Positions 22,418 to 35,049 of a DNA stretch of 64,000 nt are shown here, piece by piece. A program made the position numbers and the translations under genes. Location of the stretch: assembly GCA_003586115.2 (NCBI GenBank), contig QVOM02000112.1, forward strand, positions 49,970,212-50,034,211, read 5' to 3'. Each line of letters opens with the position of its first letter. The stretch's first letter is position 1. The notes under the pieces are model-generated. The model searched no databases and was not told the DNA's origin. It was given only the letters and a program-made list of their open reading frames with translations. Source of the stretch: Salvator merianae. Its lineage: Eukaryota; Chordata; Lepidosauria; Squamata; Teiidae.

Positions 22418-24779
22418 TTCAGCAAGTGTAGGCTATAATGCATGCAACATCTTCCAAAATTTCCTTGTCTGCATTACTATCAAAATACAGGAAACGTGAG
22501 CTGTGTTCCATATAAGAATCCGGTTTTCCTGAAGCCGGGGGACCAACATAACCCAAGTGAGATGGCAGGGGAGGGGGCAGCAGAGTCAAATTTCCTGCTT
22601 ACAGCCATCAGCTGATGACATGCAGTCTAGCAAGCTTGCCTGCCAACTTGTATTCAGATTTGTCTTGCTTTCTCACTACTGTAAAAGTTGCTGCTTTCCA
22701 GAGATGAACTGCCAGAGTTGTCTTTGGCTGCATCCCTGTGAGGGCAGGATACAATCCACTAAGGAGGTAGCCTGCACAGTAGAATTTGAGTGTTCTTACT
22801 GGGGGGGGGGGCAGTCAAACCATCCAAGTTAATAGAAAGTAATGTCAAACAAGAATATCATAGATCATTTACCTCCATGCACATATATTTAGGTATGCAT
22901 TCCTCCCTGAAAAGCTGTGTTCCTGAGTTCCCAGGGGCCTACTATGAACTTCAGACATAGAGATAAAAAAAAACAAAACCCTTATTTCCTGCTAATACAG
23001 TGTAAATGACTACCCAGAGGCACCAGCAGCTCACTAATGTTTCTGCTTTACAAACTAGGTGGGCTTTGAAAGCTCTTAACATTCCTCAAGGGCTACTGAG
23101 CTGGGTGGGAGGGAGGGAGGGAGGGAAGGAGATTTCCTCTTTTACATTTTTTTGGCCAATATGTTAACTGACCAAACCTTTTCTTCCCCAAGAAGCAGAA
23201 TACCTGAATCAATTAAGTGAATGAAAAACTGAAGGTTGGATTATCTGGCACACTGCAGAGGATTTACATAAATAGGCCTAACCTTTGACTTGAAAATAAA
23301 GAGCCAGGGCAGAAGTCCTGCCAGGACAGCAGGTTACTGGCATTTGTTCTGCCTCTGATGCTATGACAAAAATGCCAAGAATTCTCCCGTTCCCTACATG
23401 CTGATAGGGCTCAAAGGTATGCAGCCCAACCAACAGAAACCCAGTCTACCTGACGGGACAAAACTGCAGGGCTCCCACGCGTTCATAACTTGAAGGACTA
23501 GGAGCGTGGGAAAGTGCGTGAAGCCTCAAAGGAAGGCTAATTCCTTCAAAGAAGAGAGAGCTGAGGCCTTCCTGGAAGAGTGATTCAGCATAGTTGTAAA
23601 ATGGGTGCTCGAGGAAGCCAGAGTTACCATAGCCTTCCGCCCACTCTGTTTTCTGTTGGCTCAGTCTCACTGTTAACTAATAGGCACATGCTATATTTGC
23701 ATATACAGAAGCATTTTTTTTTTATGGATTAGAGCTAGTTTGCCATGATTAGAACCAGTCTTGATATCTGGAAGGAAGAATCTGGAACCCACAGATGTTT
23801 TTGGCTCGTGGCTCCCATGAATCCAAGTTCCAAGTCACCACCTATGCTGACTGAGGCCAAACGGATCTGGCAACATCTGGGGGCCCCACCAACATCTGAA
23901 GGGCTCCTGGGATGAGCAGCACAAGGCCCAGAGATGGTCATTGTATTCATTCACGTTACTATATGTGAGGTTTTTATACTGTTTAATTGTCTCTCCTTAG
24001 TTTCCCTTCAGCTAGCGCTCTCCTTCTCTCAGCTGACACTGGGGCACAGGAGGTAAGCTAAGGAGAGGGGTGCAGTGTGAGAGGCTGCTGATCCCTCTTC
24101 AGTTGGGCCACCAGCCTGCATAGTGACAGTGTGGGTAGCCCAAGTTTAGATCTACTTCCTGGTCAGCGGCAGCCTGTGGGTGAGAGCCAAGAGGCTCTTC
24201 TGTTATCTCAGTGCTGGCAGCTGATAATCTTTGATAATCTTGAGAGAGCAGAGCCTAGATTACTATTAACTGTGTATGTGTGTGTGTGTGGGGGGGGGTT
24301 AAGCGGAGGGAACTATATGCCTGTGTAAAAGAACAGAGGAAAGTCATGGGGACCCACGTTAGTTTTAATGGGCAGGGAGAGATATGGCGATGGCAGGCAG
24401 AGAAAAGGCATTCAAAGAAGGAGTGTTAGACATACGAAAATTATCATTCCTCCTACTCTGTCTCCCAACCTTTAGAATTTGGGGGTGCCTGTCAACCTCC
24501 CCACTGGTATAGTGGTGCTGCTCTTAAGTGCCAGGTCAGTCCAAAATAAGTTATCATTCATGCATGACTTATGGCCAATCTGGTATGTATCACTAAGACC
24601 TTGGTGGGTGAACTGGAAGCCCCCCCGGGATACTTAGTTCAACACCAGTCCAGGCTTGTGGGGAGAGGTGGGTGAGTTGCCATAGTCCATAAATAAAACA
24701 TCTCTCTCACCAGACAACCATTCCACTCTGTGACTGGGGTTGAAGAATTATTTTCAGTGTTAGGCCAGAGAGGCAGAAC
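22418..24779. other. About 2.4 kb unassigned DNA with simple repeats
   Basis: It contains G11 at 22801-22811, (GGGA)n at 23104-23127 and a (GT)n-G9 tract at 24271-24298. A region at 23750-23945 with CAACATCTGGGGGCCCCACC resembles lizard hAT-type hairpin MITE arms, but no pair of termini could be matched. No gene is recognised. Confidence 0.45.
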
Positions 24780-27322
24780 AGGGCTGCTGTTGGTGTTGCT
24801 GCCCAGCAGTTGCCCTGCCTGAGCTGGTGAAAGCTGTCTCAGATGTGGTGTTGAAGGCCTGCATTGCGGTGTTGGGGAACTTCAATCTCCACATTAGGGA
24901 TGCCTCTTGTTTACTGGCTCAGGACTTCATGGCCTCCATGGGTCTGTCTCAGTATGTTATGGGTCCAATTCATGTGGCAGACATATTCTTGACCTGGTCT
25001 TTGCTACAGAGCAGGAGGGTGAAGATCAGTTGGTAGTTGGACTTATATTGGGTCCATTGTCATGGACAGATCGTTTTCTAGTGAGGTTTCAGTTTATGAT
25101 GTGTCTTCCTTGCTGCAGGGGTGAAAGCCCCATTGAGATGGTCTGCCCATGGAGATGTATGGAATCTGATGGATTCCTGATGACTCTGGGGGAGTTTCCA
25201 GTAGACATGGCTGATGCTCTTGTTAAGGCTCAGTCTCACTTTGGAATCATGAAGTGAATAGAGCTATTGACACGATCTCACTCCTAAGTATCTTCAGATA
25301 TCCTACAGAGCTCACGAAGACCCTGGTATAGCAGGAAGCTATGTGCAATGAAGTGGGAGGGCCAACAGCTAGAGCACAGGTGGCGTACATCCCAATGTGA
25401 ATCTGATTGACCACAGGTAAGAGAACATTATCATGCCTATGTGTGCCGGCGGCAGTGAAAAAGACTTATTTCTTCATCTCCATTGTGCCATCAAGTGGCC
25501 ATCCAGCAGATCTGGTCTGGATGGTTAAAGGGCTTTTATCATCTACCCACAAGGATTTGTCTGTGCCACCTTCAGAGGCTCTCTGTGATACATTTGTGAG
25601 CCATTTCCAGGACAAAATTGCTCAGATTCTCATGGAATTGGACTCCAAGGTTGGGAATTGCTTAGTGGTGGCATCTGAAGCACCATCTGTTACTGGGTTC
25701 AGATAATACTACTGTTATTTTGGATCAGTTTTGATTATTGTGGTCTGAGGAAGCTGATAAGCTGTTTGCAGGGATTTGTCCAACTACGTGTTTCCTTGAG
25801 ACCATGTCCATCATGGTTAATTAAAGCTAACCAAGAGGGTGTGGCTGGGAGGACTGAGCAGCACCTACAGTAGCAGTGGTACGCCCCCTCCTGAAGAGGT
25901 CCTGCCTAGATCTAGAGGTGTTAAACAACTGTTGCCTAGTTGCCAACATCCCCTTTTAGTGCAAAATATTGTAGAGAGTGGTGGCTGCCCAGCTACAGGC
26001 ATGCATGGAGGAAACAGATTATGTTGACCCACTTCAGTCTGGTTTCAGGTAGGAATGTGGTACTGGGACTGCCTTGGTTGTCCTGATGGATAGCCTCTAT
26101 CAGGAGAGGGATGGGGCAAAGCAACCTTGATGATTCTCTTTGATCTCTCAGCAGTTTTTAGTACCATAGACCATGGTATCCTGGTGGAGCAACTTCAGAA
26201 ACTGGAAATTGGAGGCATTATTCTGCAGTGGTTCTCTTCCTATCTCCAAGGTAGGTACCAAAAAGCATCAGGGAATTTTTGTTCACCCCCCTTGGGAGTT
26301 CTCATGTGGAGTTCCTCGGGGATTAGTCTGTCCCCTATACTGCTTAACATCTATAGAAAGCTACTAGAAGCCGTCATCAAGAGATTTGGAGTGCGGTGCC
26401 ATCAGTATGCTGATAACACCCAACTTTATCTCTCTGTTCCTTCTCAATCAGGTGAGGCAATTGAAGTGCTTGATTGCTGGAGGCACTAATAGGCTGGATG
26501 TGGACCAATAAATTGAAACTGAATCCGGCCAAACAGAGGTTCTGTGTGTCATGGGGTCTCAAGTTCAGGAAGTTAGATGGCAACCAATTCTCAATGGGAT
26601 TGTTTTGCCCCTGAAACAAAGGGTGTGTGACCTGGGGGTGCTTCTAGATTTATTGTTGTGTTTGAGATTCGAGTGGTAGCAGTAGTCAAGAGTCTTTACC
26701 TCCATCTCTGACTGGGCCATCTCACCAGCTCTGGCCTTTCCTGGATCAGGAACAACAATCTGGTAACCTCCAGACTAGACTATTATAATGCACTCTGTAT
26801 GAGACTACCCTTGGTCCGGAAGCTAGAATTAGTGCAAAATGCAGTAGCATGATTGCTGACCGGAATTTCTGGCTGGATGCACATCACACCGATCTTGAAG
26901 GAACTGCACCACTTACCAATTTGTTAGCAAGCCCAGTTCAAGGTGCTGATATTGATTTATAAAGTCCTAAATGGTTGGGCTCTGAATATCTGAGAGTACC
27001 TTTTCCCATATAGAGTTGCCCATGTTTTAAGATGACGAAGTGACGGCTTTCTTGTAGTTTTGCCCCCCTTGAAGGTGTGAGGGGCTGCCACACACAAGAG
27101 GGCCTTGTCTGTGGTGGTTTCCTAGAAATAGCCTCGCCTTGAAGGTACGCCAGATGCCAACTTTATATGATTTTTGGCACCAGGTTAAAGTGTATCACTT
27201 CACCCGCATCTCTGAGTCTTAGTTCCTCTTGACTGCAGTTCTGCCAGTGTGTTATGATCCGTCCTGGGACCTTTAGGTGAAGGGCAAGATACAAATGCTA
27301 TAAATAAATGTCTCCTAATAAC
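24780..27322 (+). mobile_element. L2-like LINE, 5'-truncated, ORF2 EN-RT plus 3' tail, degenerate
   Basis: About 2.5 kb of one non-LTR retrotransposon, broken by frameshifts and stops. In order: endonuclease C-terminal stretch near 24900-25085 (HILDLVFATEQ, then PLSWTDRFLVRF); linker at 25130-25700; RT entry near 25970-26060; RT core near 26127-26470 with LFDLSAVFSTIDHGILVEQL, LQWFSSYLQGR and the catalytic region QYADNTQLYLS (YADD changed to YADN); thumb near 26760-26990; and 3' tail (GATCCGTCCTGGGACC, GGGCAAGATACAAATGC, AAATAAATG) at 27255-27312. The L2 assignment is from the RT sequence. No intact frame longer than 120 codons remains. Confidence 0.9.
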
Positions 27323-29560
27323 ATACAATAAAAGTTTCAGGTTACCTGTCTTCATCCCACAGTGCAAATCTACGAATGTTTACTCTAAAGTCATGTTTAC
27401 CTCAATGTATCTTACTTCCTAAAAGCATATTAAGAATTGCAGTCCACCTGTTATAGTGCTCTAATACTTGGAACTAGGCCACACATTGAATTTTTCATAG
27501 TGTTGATGTCTTGTGCCACTTCTTGACACAGGTAAATTCAAAACTGTCAGTGTATCTGTGGAAATCACTCACCCATTCAGAGAGATGTCAATGTATGTTG
27601 GCATGAAAAGGCCTGCCTTCAAAATAACACACAGAAAGAAAAAGAGAAAGAAATCTGGCACATTGCAATACATAAGCATGGCACTAGACTGATCTTGCCC
27701 AGTAAATCTGCTTTTCAAAACAAAAAACTTTCTTTTTCCTTTTGAAATAAGAAAATTCACCAGAAAGTATGGGATAAGCTCCACGTGCCAGTTATGGTGA
27801 TAACTTTTAACCAAATTTTGTATCCACAAATCAGAGTACATGCTCAAAACTTCTGAGTGTTACTTTTTCCCATAAACTGGTAATATTTGGGCTACTTTTT
27901 AAAATGCACAAATATATTCACAAAGCTTACTTTTTCTCAGTTCAAGCCCATGTTAGCCTATAAAACCACAAATTAGTAATGTTTTTAAATAAACAATGTA
28001 TCTACTATTAAGTGTCTATTAAGAACACACACTCCCATAATTATTCCTAGTAGCTGTAGAGTTTTTCCAGGCTATCAAGGCCGAAGGATTCATTCATTAC
28101 TAGAGAAACAGGTCAATGTTTGGCTTTTATTGCAGTCATTTTTATTGGAAGAGCACTTACAGGCTGGAATCATAAAATTGTCTGATCTGATAACGAAGTG
28201 CAAAAAGCTGAATGGTGTCTGGGATGAACCTTGAAGGACAAAGTTTATCTACTGAAGCATTTCCTGTGAACGCTTTGAGATCGGCTCCTTCAAAGCTTGA
28301 AACTACACAATTTGGCTCCCAACTAATCAAACAGATTTGCTCCTTATCACTGTCTCCACCTCAGCCGTTCATTTACTTTTACTTAGTAAGTAAATACATG
28401 TTCAGCGGGCATCAGGGTTACTGCCCAGTCATGCTTTTGGAAAGAGCCAAATAGGTAGCAGTTCACCTGTCATATTACACTCTCCTTCTGATCCAGTCCC
28501 GCAGTCCTCCACCTGACCTTCTAAACACATGGTGAATTGCACACAATTTGCATGCATGTTGTTCTGGAAGCATGCCCCGCTGAGCACCAATTACACCTCC
28601 TTCTAAACAAATATGCACACAGCTACAATACTGGTACATTCATAGAAACAGTATATGCCTTTAGGCTGTGCAGTATTCGAAGACCCAGCAGCCTCAATTG
28701 CCCCTCTCTTGTTTTTCAAAATTCACACTCCTAGAGAGAAATAGCCTGTCAAGGACATACATGCTTTAATAATAATCTTTGATTGCTACACAGAATAAAC
28801 TTTAATTAGTAGCTCATTGCAGACTGTAAGCATGACTGCTAGCTAAAGGGAACTCATATGTGTTGAAATTACTGTACGAGTCTTCATATGTTTCTCAGAC
28901 AGATGTGCTTCTTCATTATTAGCGTAGAGCATATCATCCCATTTTTATGCCATGGTTGGCCAATGAGGAGGATAGTGATGGTTCCTCCGTTCCAGTAAGT
29001 ATTGGTTAGGGGTGGCATGGAGTTAGGAGGAGGAAGATACACTATGGGTATGTTCAGACATGATATTTTAGAGTGTTTATTTCCAAAGGAATGCTTCATT
29101 TGTGAATGCAGGAAAAAACCATGGGTCACATAAGTTTTTAAAAGAAACGCCTCCTATCTTTGTGGTGCCTTCATCTTGAAGCCTAGCAACATCTCCATAG
29201 CAACAAGAGCTCAGTTCCCATTTGCTGCCACCAGCAAATTTTCCATGGATCTGATTGGCTGGCAGTGGTAGCAGGCTAAGACTTGCTCCGGAACTTCGTA
29301 GCTGTCCCACTCCATCCAACCTTAACTACCTCTTGCCCTGAGAGTGATTCTTTCAAAGGGATGCACAGAGACCTTGGGCACATTCCAACACAGTATTTAA
29401 TCAGTTTATAGTCCATCTTCAATTCCCGCTGGCCTGACGTGATTTGGCCTTTCTGTAGTTTTTCTGTACTAAATTGCCAAAATCAGGACTTCGGATTAAG
29501 AAAGTTTAACAACGTTTCTTTTCATTAAAAGAGGACTTTTAAGAACATTCCTTTAAAACC
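27323..29560. other. About 2.2 kb of unassigned AT-rich non-coding DNA
   Basis: No gene or confidently identified repeat. GTATGTTCAGACATGATATT at about 29047 and GGCACATTCCAACACAGTAT at about 29378 may be ends of further DNA transposons, but they lie in the same orientation and do not pair. Confidence 0.4.
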
Positions 29561-29576
29561 AAAATGTTATTTACTA

Positions 29577-29846
29577 GGTATAGTAGCAGGCAACTTTGAT
29601 AATGTTAATGTTTTAATGCAAAACATGGTGATTGCAGCTAGAATTGCCTGTGCACAAAAATGGAAAGGAGATAAAATACCTCCGGTAGATTGATTAATTA
29701 AAATGATAGATCTCACAGAGATGGACAAATTGGCTAACTTATTGAGAAACAAGACTGTGGATAAGTTTGTTAAAAAGTGGAAACCCTTTATTGATTTTCT
29801 ACAAGAATTAGAGAATGAGCTTGCTGTCACTGGATTTGAAGAATAA
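29577..29846 (+). pseudogene. L1 LINE ORF2 C-terminal remnant
   Basis: A 90-codon frame from GGT at 29577 to TAA at 29846 with one internal TGA. It reads AARIACAQKWKGDKIPPVD-stop-LIKMIDLTEMDKLANLL, then KKWKPFIDFLQE. That is the C-terminal ORF2p segment of a vertebrate L1, where a Trp codon usually stands in place of the stop. About 150-200 bp of possible 3' UTR with A/T runs follow. Only the extreme 3' end is present, as expected of a 5'-truncated insertion. Confidence 0.85.
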
Positions 29847-29849
29847 AGA

Positions 29850-31180
29850 TGAAAGACAGGTCAGAAAAAGAAGGGAAACCAGGAGGGGCAAGAAATAAGA
29901 AATCTAGAAGAATTTTTTTAAGACAAAATGTAATGAACAAAAGTTATCTATATAAACACACACATTTGAGAATAACATATATGTTTTGTTTATTTTTTTT
30001 TAGAAAAAGAGGATTTTTATGCAAACCCAGCACTGTGCTTTAGGGCAAACAGCACAGTACGGCTTTTTATAAGAATGCTGGGGGTGGGAGTGCACTCTGG
30101 CTGGTGTATGCCTCAGCTGCACCTGTTTAGGGGTGCAATCCTCTTACCCCAACAAATAACCCATGTCACTATCAATTTTTCCATCCACACCACACAACTA
30201 CATAGTGGGACACATGCTGCTGTGGATGTCTTGGGGGGCAGGTGAGGCAGTGTCCATTTGCTGACCACTAACTTCACTATCACGATAATGGACCCCCATA
30301 CATTTCCTCTTTTCACGGACCTCTTCCTGCTTTTACGCTACTCTGAAATTGCACAATTGCACAAAACTGCAGTTACAAAGGAACAAAAATGAGATCTGGC
30401 ATTCAAGTTTTACTGTGTTACATGTGGAATTGAAGTTCTGCTTGGGTGGATGCAGGCGTTAGGGGGAGAAGGAGCAAATAGTGAATGACCAGTAGTACCA
30501 CCAAGGGAATCCATGTTCTGAGATGGCAGCAGGGAAATACAGAGGATAAAGTTTGACTTTCCTGCCCCTGTGAGGTCAAGATTTGAATGCTGGGACTGCA
30601 GCCAATCACTGACTGCACAGGAAGGGAATTTTGTGAGGGGTGGAGACAGAAAGCTATGGTTTCCCCATGCCAAGCATGGAAAAAATGAGGTGTGAGAACG
30701 AAGAAGTCTGAATTGAGTTTGTGTTATAATGCAAATGTGGGAATGACCGGACCACATACTCAATGCTCATTCTTCTCCAATACAGATTAAATTTACAGTG
30801 TGGGACCGCACCTTTCCAGAGTTTTTAAAATTTTCTGTGTGTTTCAAAATTGGCTGAAAATTGTGTATCTGAACATACAAGGAGCAGTGGTTGGTTACAT
30901 GTTATCACCCTCTCTGGTGCTGCCTCCTCTCCACAAATACCTGAAGGCATGGCTCTTTCCCATGTCTTGATTGTAGATAAGAGAGCTGACTAAGCATGTA
31001 CTTAGAGATATGGGTGGAATAAATCTGACTCGGTTGTGCCCACCTGGTTTTTCAGTGCATCCTCAGACCAGACTACAGGATCAGAAAGGGGAAGTTGCTG
31101 CTGTTTATGGAAAAAACCCTGTAAACTAATATAGGCTACAAGGGACTGTACCTTGTGCTGGGCCAATGAGACAGATTGAG
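29850..31180. other. L1 3' flank and unassigned DNA
   Basis: 29850-30050 is A-rich and may be L1 3' UTR. The rest (30050-31180) shows no recognisable gene. Overlapping minus-strand frames at 30410-30763 lack domains. Confidence 0.4.
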
Positions 31181-31189
31181 GAGGTTGGT

Positions 31190-31507
31190 GTATCACTCAC
31201 CATGCTGCCCAGCAACTTCCTTGATTGAGCTGGCAAAGGTGATCTCTGGTATGGTGCTGGAGAAGTCCAGGAACTTCTCCAGCACTGAAACCTGGAAGTC
31301 CAGGTTTCAGGGAACTTCAACATTCATGCTGACCAACTTGAGTTTTCTCCATATCAGTAATGGGACTGTCTCAACTGATTATGGTACCAAGGTCATACAC
31401 TTGAGGCACATGGGGCAGGTCATATATTAGATCTGGTTTTTGCCTCAAACTTTGAGGAGGGTGACCTGGATATTGGAGGAATTAAGGTTACCCCACTAAC
31501 ATGGTCA
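31190..31507 (+). mobile_element. L2-like LINE endonuclease segment
   Basis: The translation begins CCPATSLIELAKVISGMVLE and continues into GNFNIHAD, then HILDLVF and a TPLTWS-like end, the endonuclease C-terminal half of the same family as at 24780-25085. Frames are broken. Two small quasi-palindromes at 31257-31282 and 31285-31310 lie inside it. The segment ends at ACATGGTCA, exactly where the related copy continues into the GATCGTTTTCTAG block. Confidence 0.8.
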
Positions 31508-31762
31508 ATTGTCTCCAGGTCTGCTTCATCACCCAAAGCTCCGCAAAACAACCAATGGGTAATTCATGATCCATAGCACCACAGAGTTTGGGAGCTATCG
31601 TGTCAATAGCTCGTTGTGTCTCATGGTTCCATAACTCCACATGGGTGTGAACAGAACAACCAGATCTGCCATCCACAATTTCTCCCAGAGCATTCAGGAA
31701 TCCATCAGATTCCATGAGTGTCCAGGGGCAGGCCATCTTAATATGTCCCATACCCTTGTGTT
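31508..31762 (-). mobile_element. L2-like LINE segment in inverted orientation
   Basis: The minus strand matches 25130-25380 of the long copy: it reads GHIKMACPWTLMESDGFLNA, then LWNHETQRAIDTIAP, against MVCPWRCMESDGF and NRAIDTIS there. It is therefore the part of the element that should follow 31190-31507, turned around. It abuts the plus-strand piece directly. Confidence 0.8.
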
Positions 31763-32330
31763 ATCAAAGGCCCACTTTCTGGGTCTTTTCCAGCACATGG
31801 AGGGGTTTCATCTCCAGAACTGACAACTCAGCTCCAGAGCTGGGTTGTTAGCTCCAAAGACAGTGAGGTGAGGGGTGAGGGATAGGACATGAAGCAGGCA
31901 TTTCTTTCTTTCTACCATGTCTACTCTTTTCAAAACTACTCTTCTTTCTCCAAAACCTCTAAGACAACTTGTAGTACCTCATCATTTTTCTTGTTCGCTA
32001 AAAAACAGTCATGGCTCGTGCCCAGTGTGGCTTGTGGACCAGAGGGCAAGGCAGCAAATAGGAAGTGATACTAGGTTAGAAATAAGTTGGGTAAATAGTA
32101 GGGAAAGCACTGTTAGGCTGAAGGCCTTAAGATAAGCCATAGGGTAAGCAGTGGGGTGAACATCAACAGCAAACCTGTTCTGTCTCTCTGGCCCAACACC
32201 ATGAACAATCTCTTAACCCAAAGTCACAGAGCGGAAAGGGCATAGACTTTTTATGGACAATGGCAACTCCCCAACCTCACCCCCACAAGCCTGAGGTGGT
32301 GTAGCACCAAATATCCTGGGGGGCATATCT
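31763..32330. other. Unassigned interval between L2 pieces
   Basis: No RT-domain similarity is seen where the missing RT core of the LINE would lie. The content is mixed, with repeated AGCTCCAGAGC/AGCTCCAAAG text near 31830-31855. It may be unrelated inserted or host DNA. Confidence 0.35.
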
Positions 32331-32334
32331 GACT

Positions 32335-32735
32335 AAGCACTCCTGTAAAGTGAAGAACACCTTCTCCCATGTAAACCTGCCCAAGCATTGGGATCTCAAG
32401 GAAAGGGCTTTCTTGTTCCACCTCTTTCAAAGGTGCAAGAGCCAGTGACATGCAAGAAGCCTTTTTCTGTGGTGGCCCCCAGACTCTGAATCAGCCTCCC
32501 TCTGGAGGTTCACTAGGTACCTACATTATATGGTTTATGGTGCCCAGTTAAAACATACTTCTTCATCCACCCCTTTGATGTTTAGCTTCCTCTGAGTGTT
32601 GTACTGCCAGGGAAGGGGAGCTGTATTTTAAACATGTTTTAGGTCATTTTACATATTTATCTTTGTATTGCTGTGATCCACCCTGGAATTTTGAGAAAAG
32701 GGTGGGATATAAATTCTAAAATAAATAAATAAAAA
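32335..32735 (+). mobile_element. L2-like LINE 3' region and tail
   Basis: GCAAGAGCCAGTGACATGCA, GGCCCCCAGACTCTGAATCA and TTAAAACATACTTCTTCATC, then GCTGTGATCCACCCTGGAAT, GGGTGGGATATAAATTC and AAATAAATAAATAAA: the full order of the ORF2 end and 3' UTR seen also at 44640-45440 and 27050-27312. It lies in the plus orientation, downstream of the inverted piece. Confidence 0.88.
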
Positions 32736-32739
32736 GTTT

Positions 32740-32996
32740 ATTGATTGATTCAAACAATGGGATTAAACTTCAAGGGAGTAAATATAGACTAGATATTAGA
32801 AAAAACTTTCTGACAGTAAGGGTGATCAGTCAATGAAACAGGTTGCCCCAGAAGGTGGTGAGCTCTCCTTTGCTGGAGATCTTCAAGAAGAGGCTGGACA
32901 GACATCTGTCTGGGATGGTTTAGGGAATCCTGCATTGAGCAGGGGGGTTGGATTCGATGACCCTGGAGGCCCCTTCCAACTCTATGATTCTATGAT
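32740..32996 (+). mobile_element. CR1 LINE 3' UTR ending in ATTCTATG octamers
   Basis: Classic CR1 3' end: GGTTGCCCCAGAAGGTGGTG, CTTCAAGAAGAGGCTGGACA, GGGGGTTGGATTCGATGACC, CCCTTCCAACTCTATGATTC, then TATGATTTA. About 250 bp, inserted directly after the L2 tail. Its terminal octamer differs from the TTATGTTC type at 15742, so two CR1 subfamilies are represented. Confidence 0.93.
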
Positions 32997-33240
32997 TTAT
33001 ATACTGCTTCTCATTAAGAAATCTCAAAGTAGTTTACAGGAAATATTAAAAACAAGGTAAAAACACACACAGAACCATTAAAAACACATTAAAACCGGGT
33101 GGGTAAAGAGACACGTCTTTAATAGGAACCTAAGAATAAATGCACTACAAACAAAGGGGAGGGGAGGGCATTCCATAGGGAAAAGGCTAAACAGAGAAGA
33201 TTCAATTGTGGGCCATTATAAGATGGTAGGGGCTGCTGTA
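32997..33240 (+). repeat. Unnamed interspersed repeat, copy 1
   Basis: It matches 51895-52080 plus 52356-52440. Shared blocks are CAAAGTAGTTTACAGGAAAT, AAACACATTAAAACC, ACGTCTTTAATAGG, GGGCATTCCATAGGG, AACAGAGAAG and CATTATAAGATGG. It has no coding capacity and I cannot name the family; it could be the 3' part of a LINE or a composite repeat. Confidence 0.7.
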
Positions 33241-34653
33241 GTCTGCACTAACACGCAGATGGCAGGTCCCTGTTCTGGTTTATAATCTAGAGAAAGGCCC
33301 AGATGATCTGTACAAAGCTGAATGAAAATTGATGCGCTGAACGGAATGGATTGTGTACATATTAGCGAATCCTCTACTGAATCATGCAGGAAAGAGAAAG
33401 GGAAGGGAACACTGGGCCTGGTAGAGCACAGCCCACTTGGTCCTAGCAGGCCACTCGGTCCTCCTAAAAAACAGTGCAAGATAGAGTTGTGCTTTTCTGC
33501 CTGTATCTGCCTGTGGAAGGTACTTTTTTAAAAGAAGAAAAAGTTTGGCACTGGGTAAGGAAAATAAGTTGTCGTATGGCAAAAAATAATATATAATCAA
33601 TCAATTAATTAAAAAAAAACACCCATTTGCTCATACAAGGGGAACATCTGCTCTCAAGTCCACTCATCCTGCCAACCTGAAGCTCTCAGCTGGGTTATTA
33701 TTTATAACCCATTTTGCACCCTTAGCAAGGGAGGGGAAAATGAAAGAGAACAAAATGAATGATTTCGCATGATCCCCTTAGGATCAGGAGTGCTTTTTTG
33801 TAGAACAGTCCAGGTGTCAATCACAAACAGGAGGAAGGAGAACTCAGTTGCACAAGCACATCTCTGCCAGGATCCACACAGCATCAGAGTAGTGCCATGG
33901 GAGACCTTGAAAGGTGTGGGGTCCACGTGAGCCTGCCCTCATCTAGGAAACAGACTGCCATAAGTGCTGCTAAGAGTGCTTTTTTGGAAGAACAGGACAA
34001 AGCACTCTGTAAGTGCTTTCTGCTGCTCTTCTGCCCTGTCACCACCACCAACAGGGCAGATTTACCTGTCCTCGCTCTTCAAGCTAAATAGACTAGCTGT
34101 GTTGCCTCAAACACAGAAAATGGCTGCTATTTGTGCTCATTCCCTGTGCTCGAGGAAACAATTCTATTAACATTGAAGCCAGGGAACAAATGTTGCTGTG
34201 TCTGGGAGTAATGGCAGGCTCGTGAACAGCATACTTGGTGTTTTTCACTCTGTGCTACAACTGTAGCACCTCTACTGACAGGAACCACCATGGTATGAAT
34301 ATTGCCTCAATTGATTTTATCCACACTAGTGTTCAGAATCAGCATAGATTGCTATCCTGAAAAAAATTAATCTACATTATTTCTTCTACTACTTATACTT
34401 CTTCATATCTCTCTTCCTCTTTTCTCCTTCCTCCTCTTCCTCCTCCATCACCTGTTCCTTCTCCTTCTTTTTAGCTCTAAGTATGGATCTCTCAACAAGA
34501 AAACTAGTCGTTACTCATCTGTGTTGCACATCTATATACTTCTGACTCTGTGCAAAGTTCTGCTGATCTTTAAAGTACTACCCAGCTTGGTCTGTGGTAT
34601 CTATTCTATTCCCACATAATCCAGTCCAAATTCTCCTCTGTGTCCCTCACTAA
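33241..34653. other. About 1.4 kb of unassigned DNA with a polypyrimidine tract
   Basis: No gene is recognised. A CT-rich strand-asymmetric tract occupies 34378-34475 (CTTCCTCTTTTCTCC, TTCCTCCTCTTCC), of the type that can adopt triplex structure. Frames around 33216-33531 lack domains. Confidence 0.45.
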
Positions 34654-34815
34654 GAGCCTTTCTGCACTTATGGGTAGTCAGTATTAGGAGTTTTAGTTCC
34701 TCATTGGAGACGCCCCACCCACCGCTGGTGCACTCTGTCTGCATAAGATGGAGTGTAATCCAGATCAGGATCTATTGCTTTTCCTATGCATAAAATGGTG
34801 TAGGTTTAGAAAAGG
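34654..34815. mobile_element. Family C MITE left part
   Basis: GAGCCTTTCTGCACTTATG at the start, then CGCCCCACCCACCGCTGGTG and AAGATGGAGTGTAATCCAGA, shared with 20860-20910 and 37020-37040. No right terminus is seen, so the copy is truncated. Confidence 0.62.
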
Positions 34816-34914
34816 TACTTGAGTTATCCTTCCTGTCTCTCTGTGATTGATATTATTATACCCCTGGGCTCCTATAGGGATTTAATTCAATTTATTATGA
34901 AAGGTTTGTTTGCC

Positions 34915-34941
34915 TTAGTTAGTTAGTTAGTTAGTTAGTTA
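34915..34941. repeat. (TTAG)n microsatellite
   Basis: About six TTAG units in perfect tandem. It lies just upstream of the R4 LINE remnant. Confidence 0.93.
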
Positions 34942-35049
34942 TGTACCAGCAGTATAGAAAGAAAACCAGCAGAAAGTAAGAGGTATAAAAGATCAGTTGC
35001 TAATAGAAAAAAATGATTTTAGGGATCTGCAAATGTTGCCTGGATCAAT

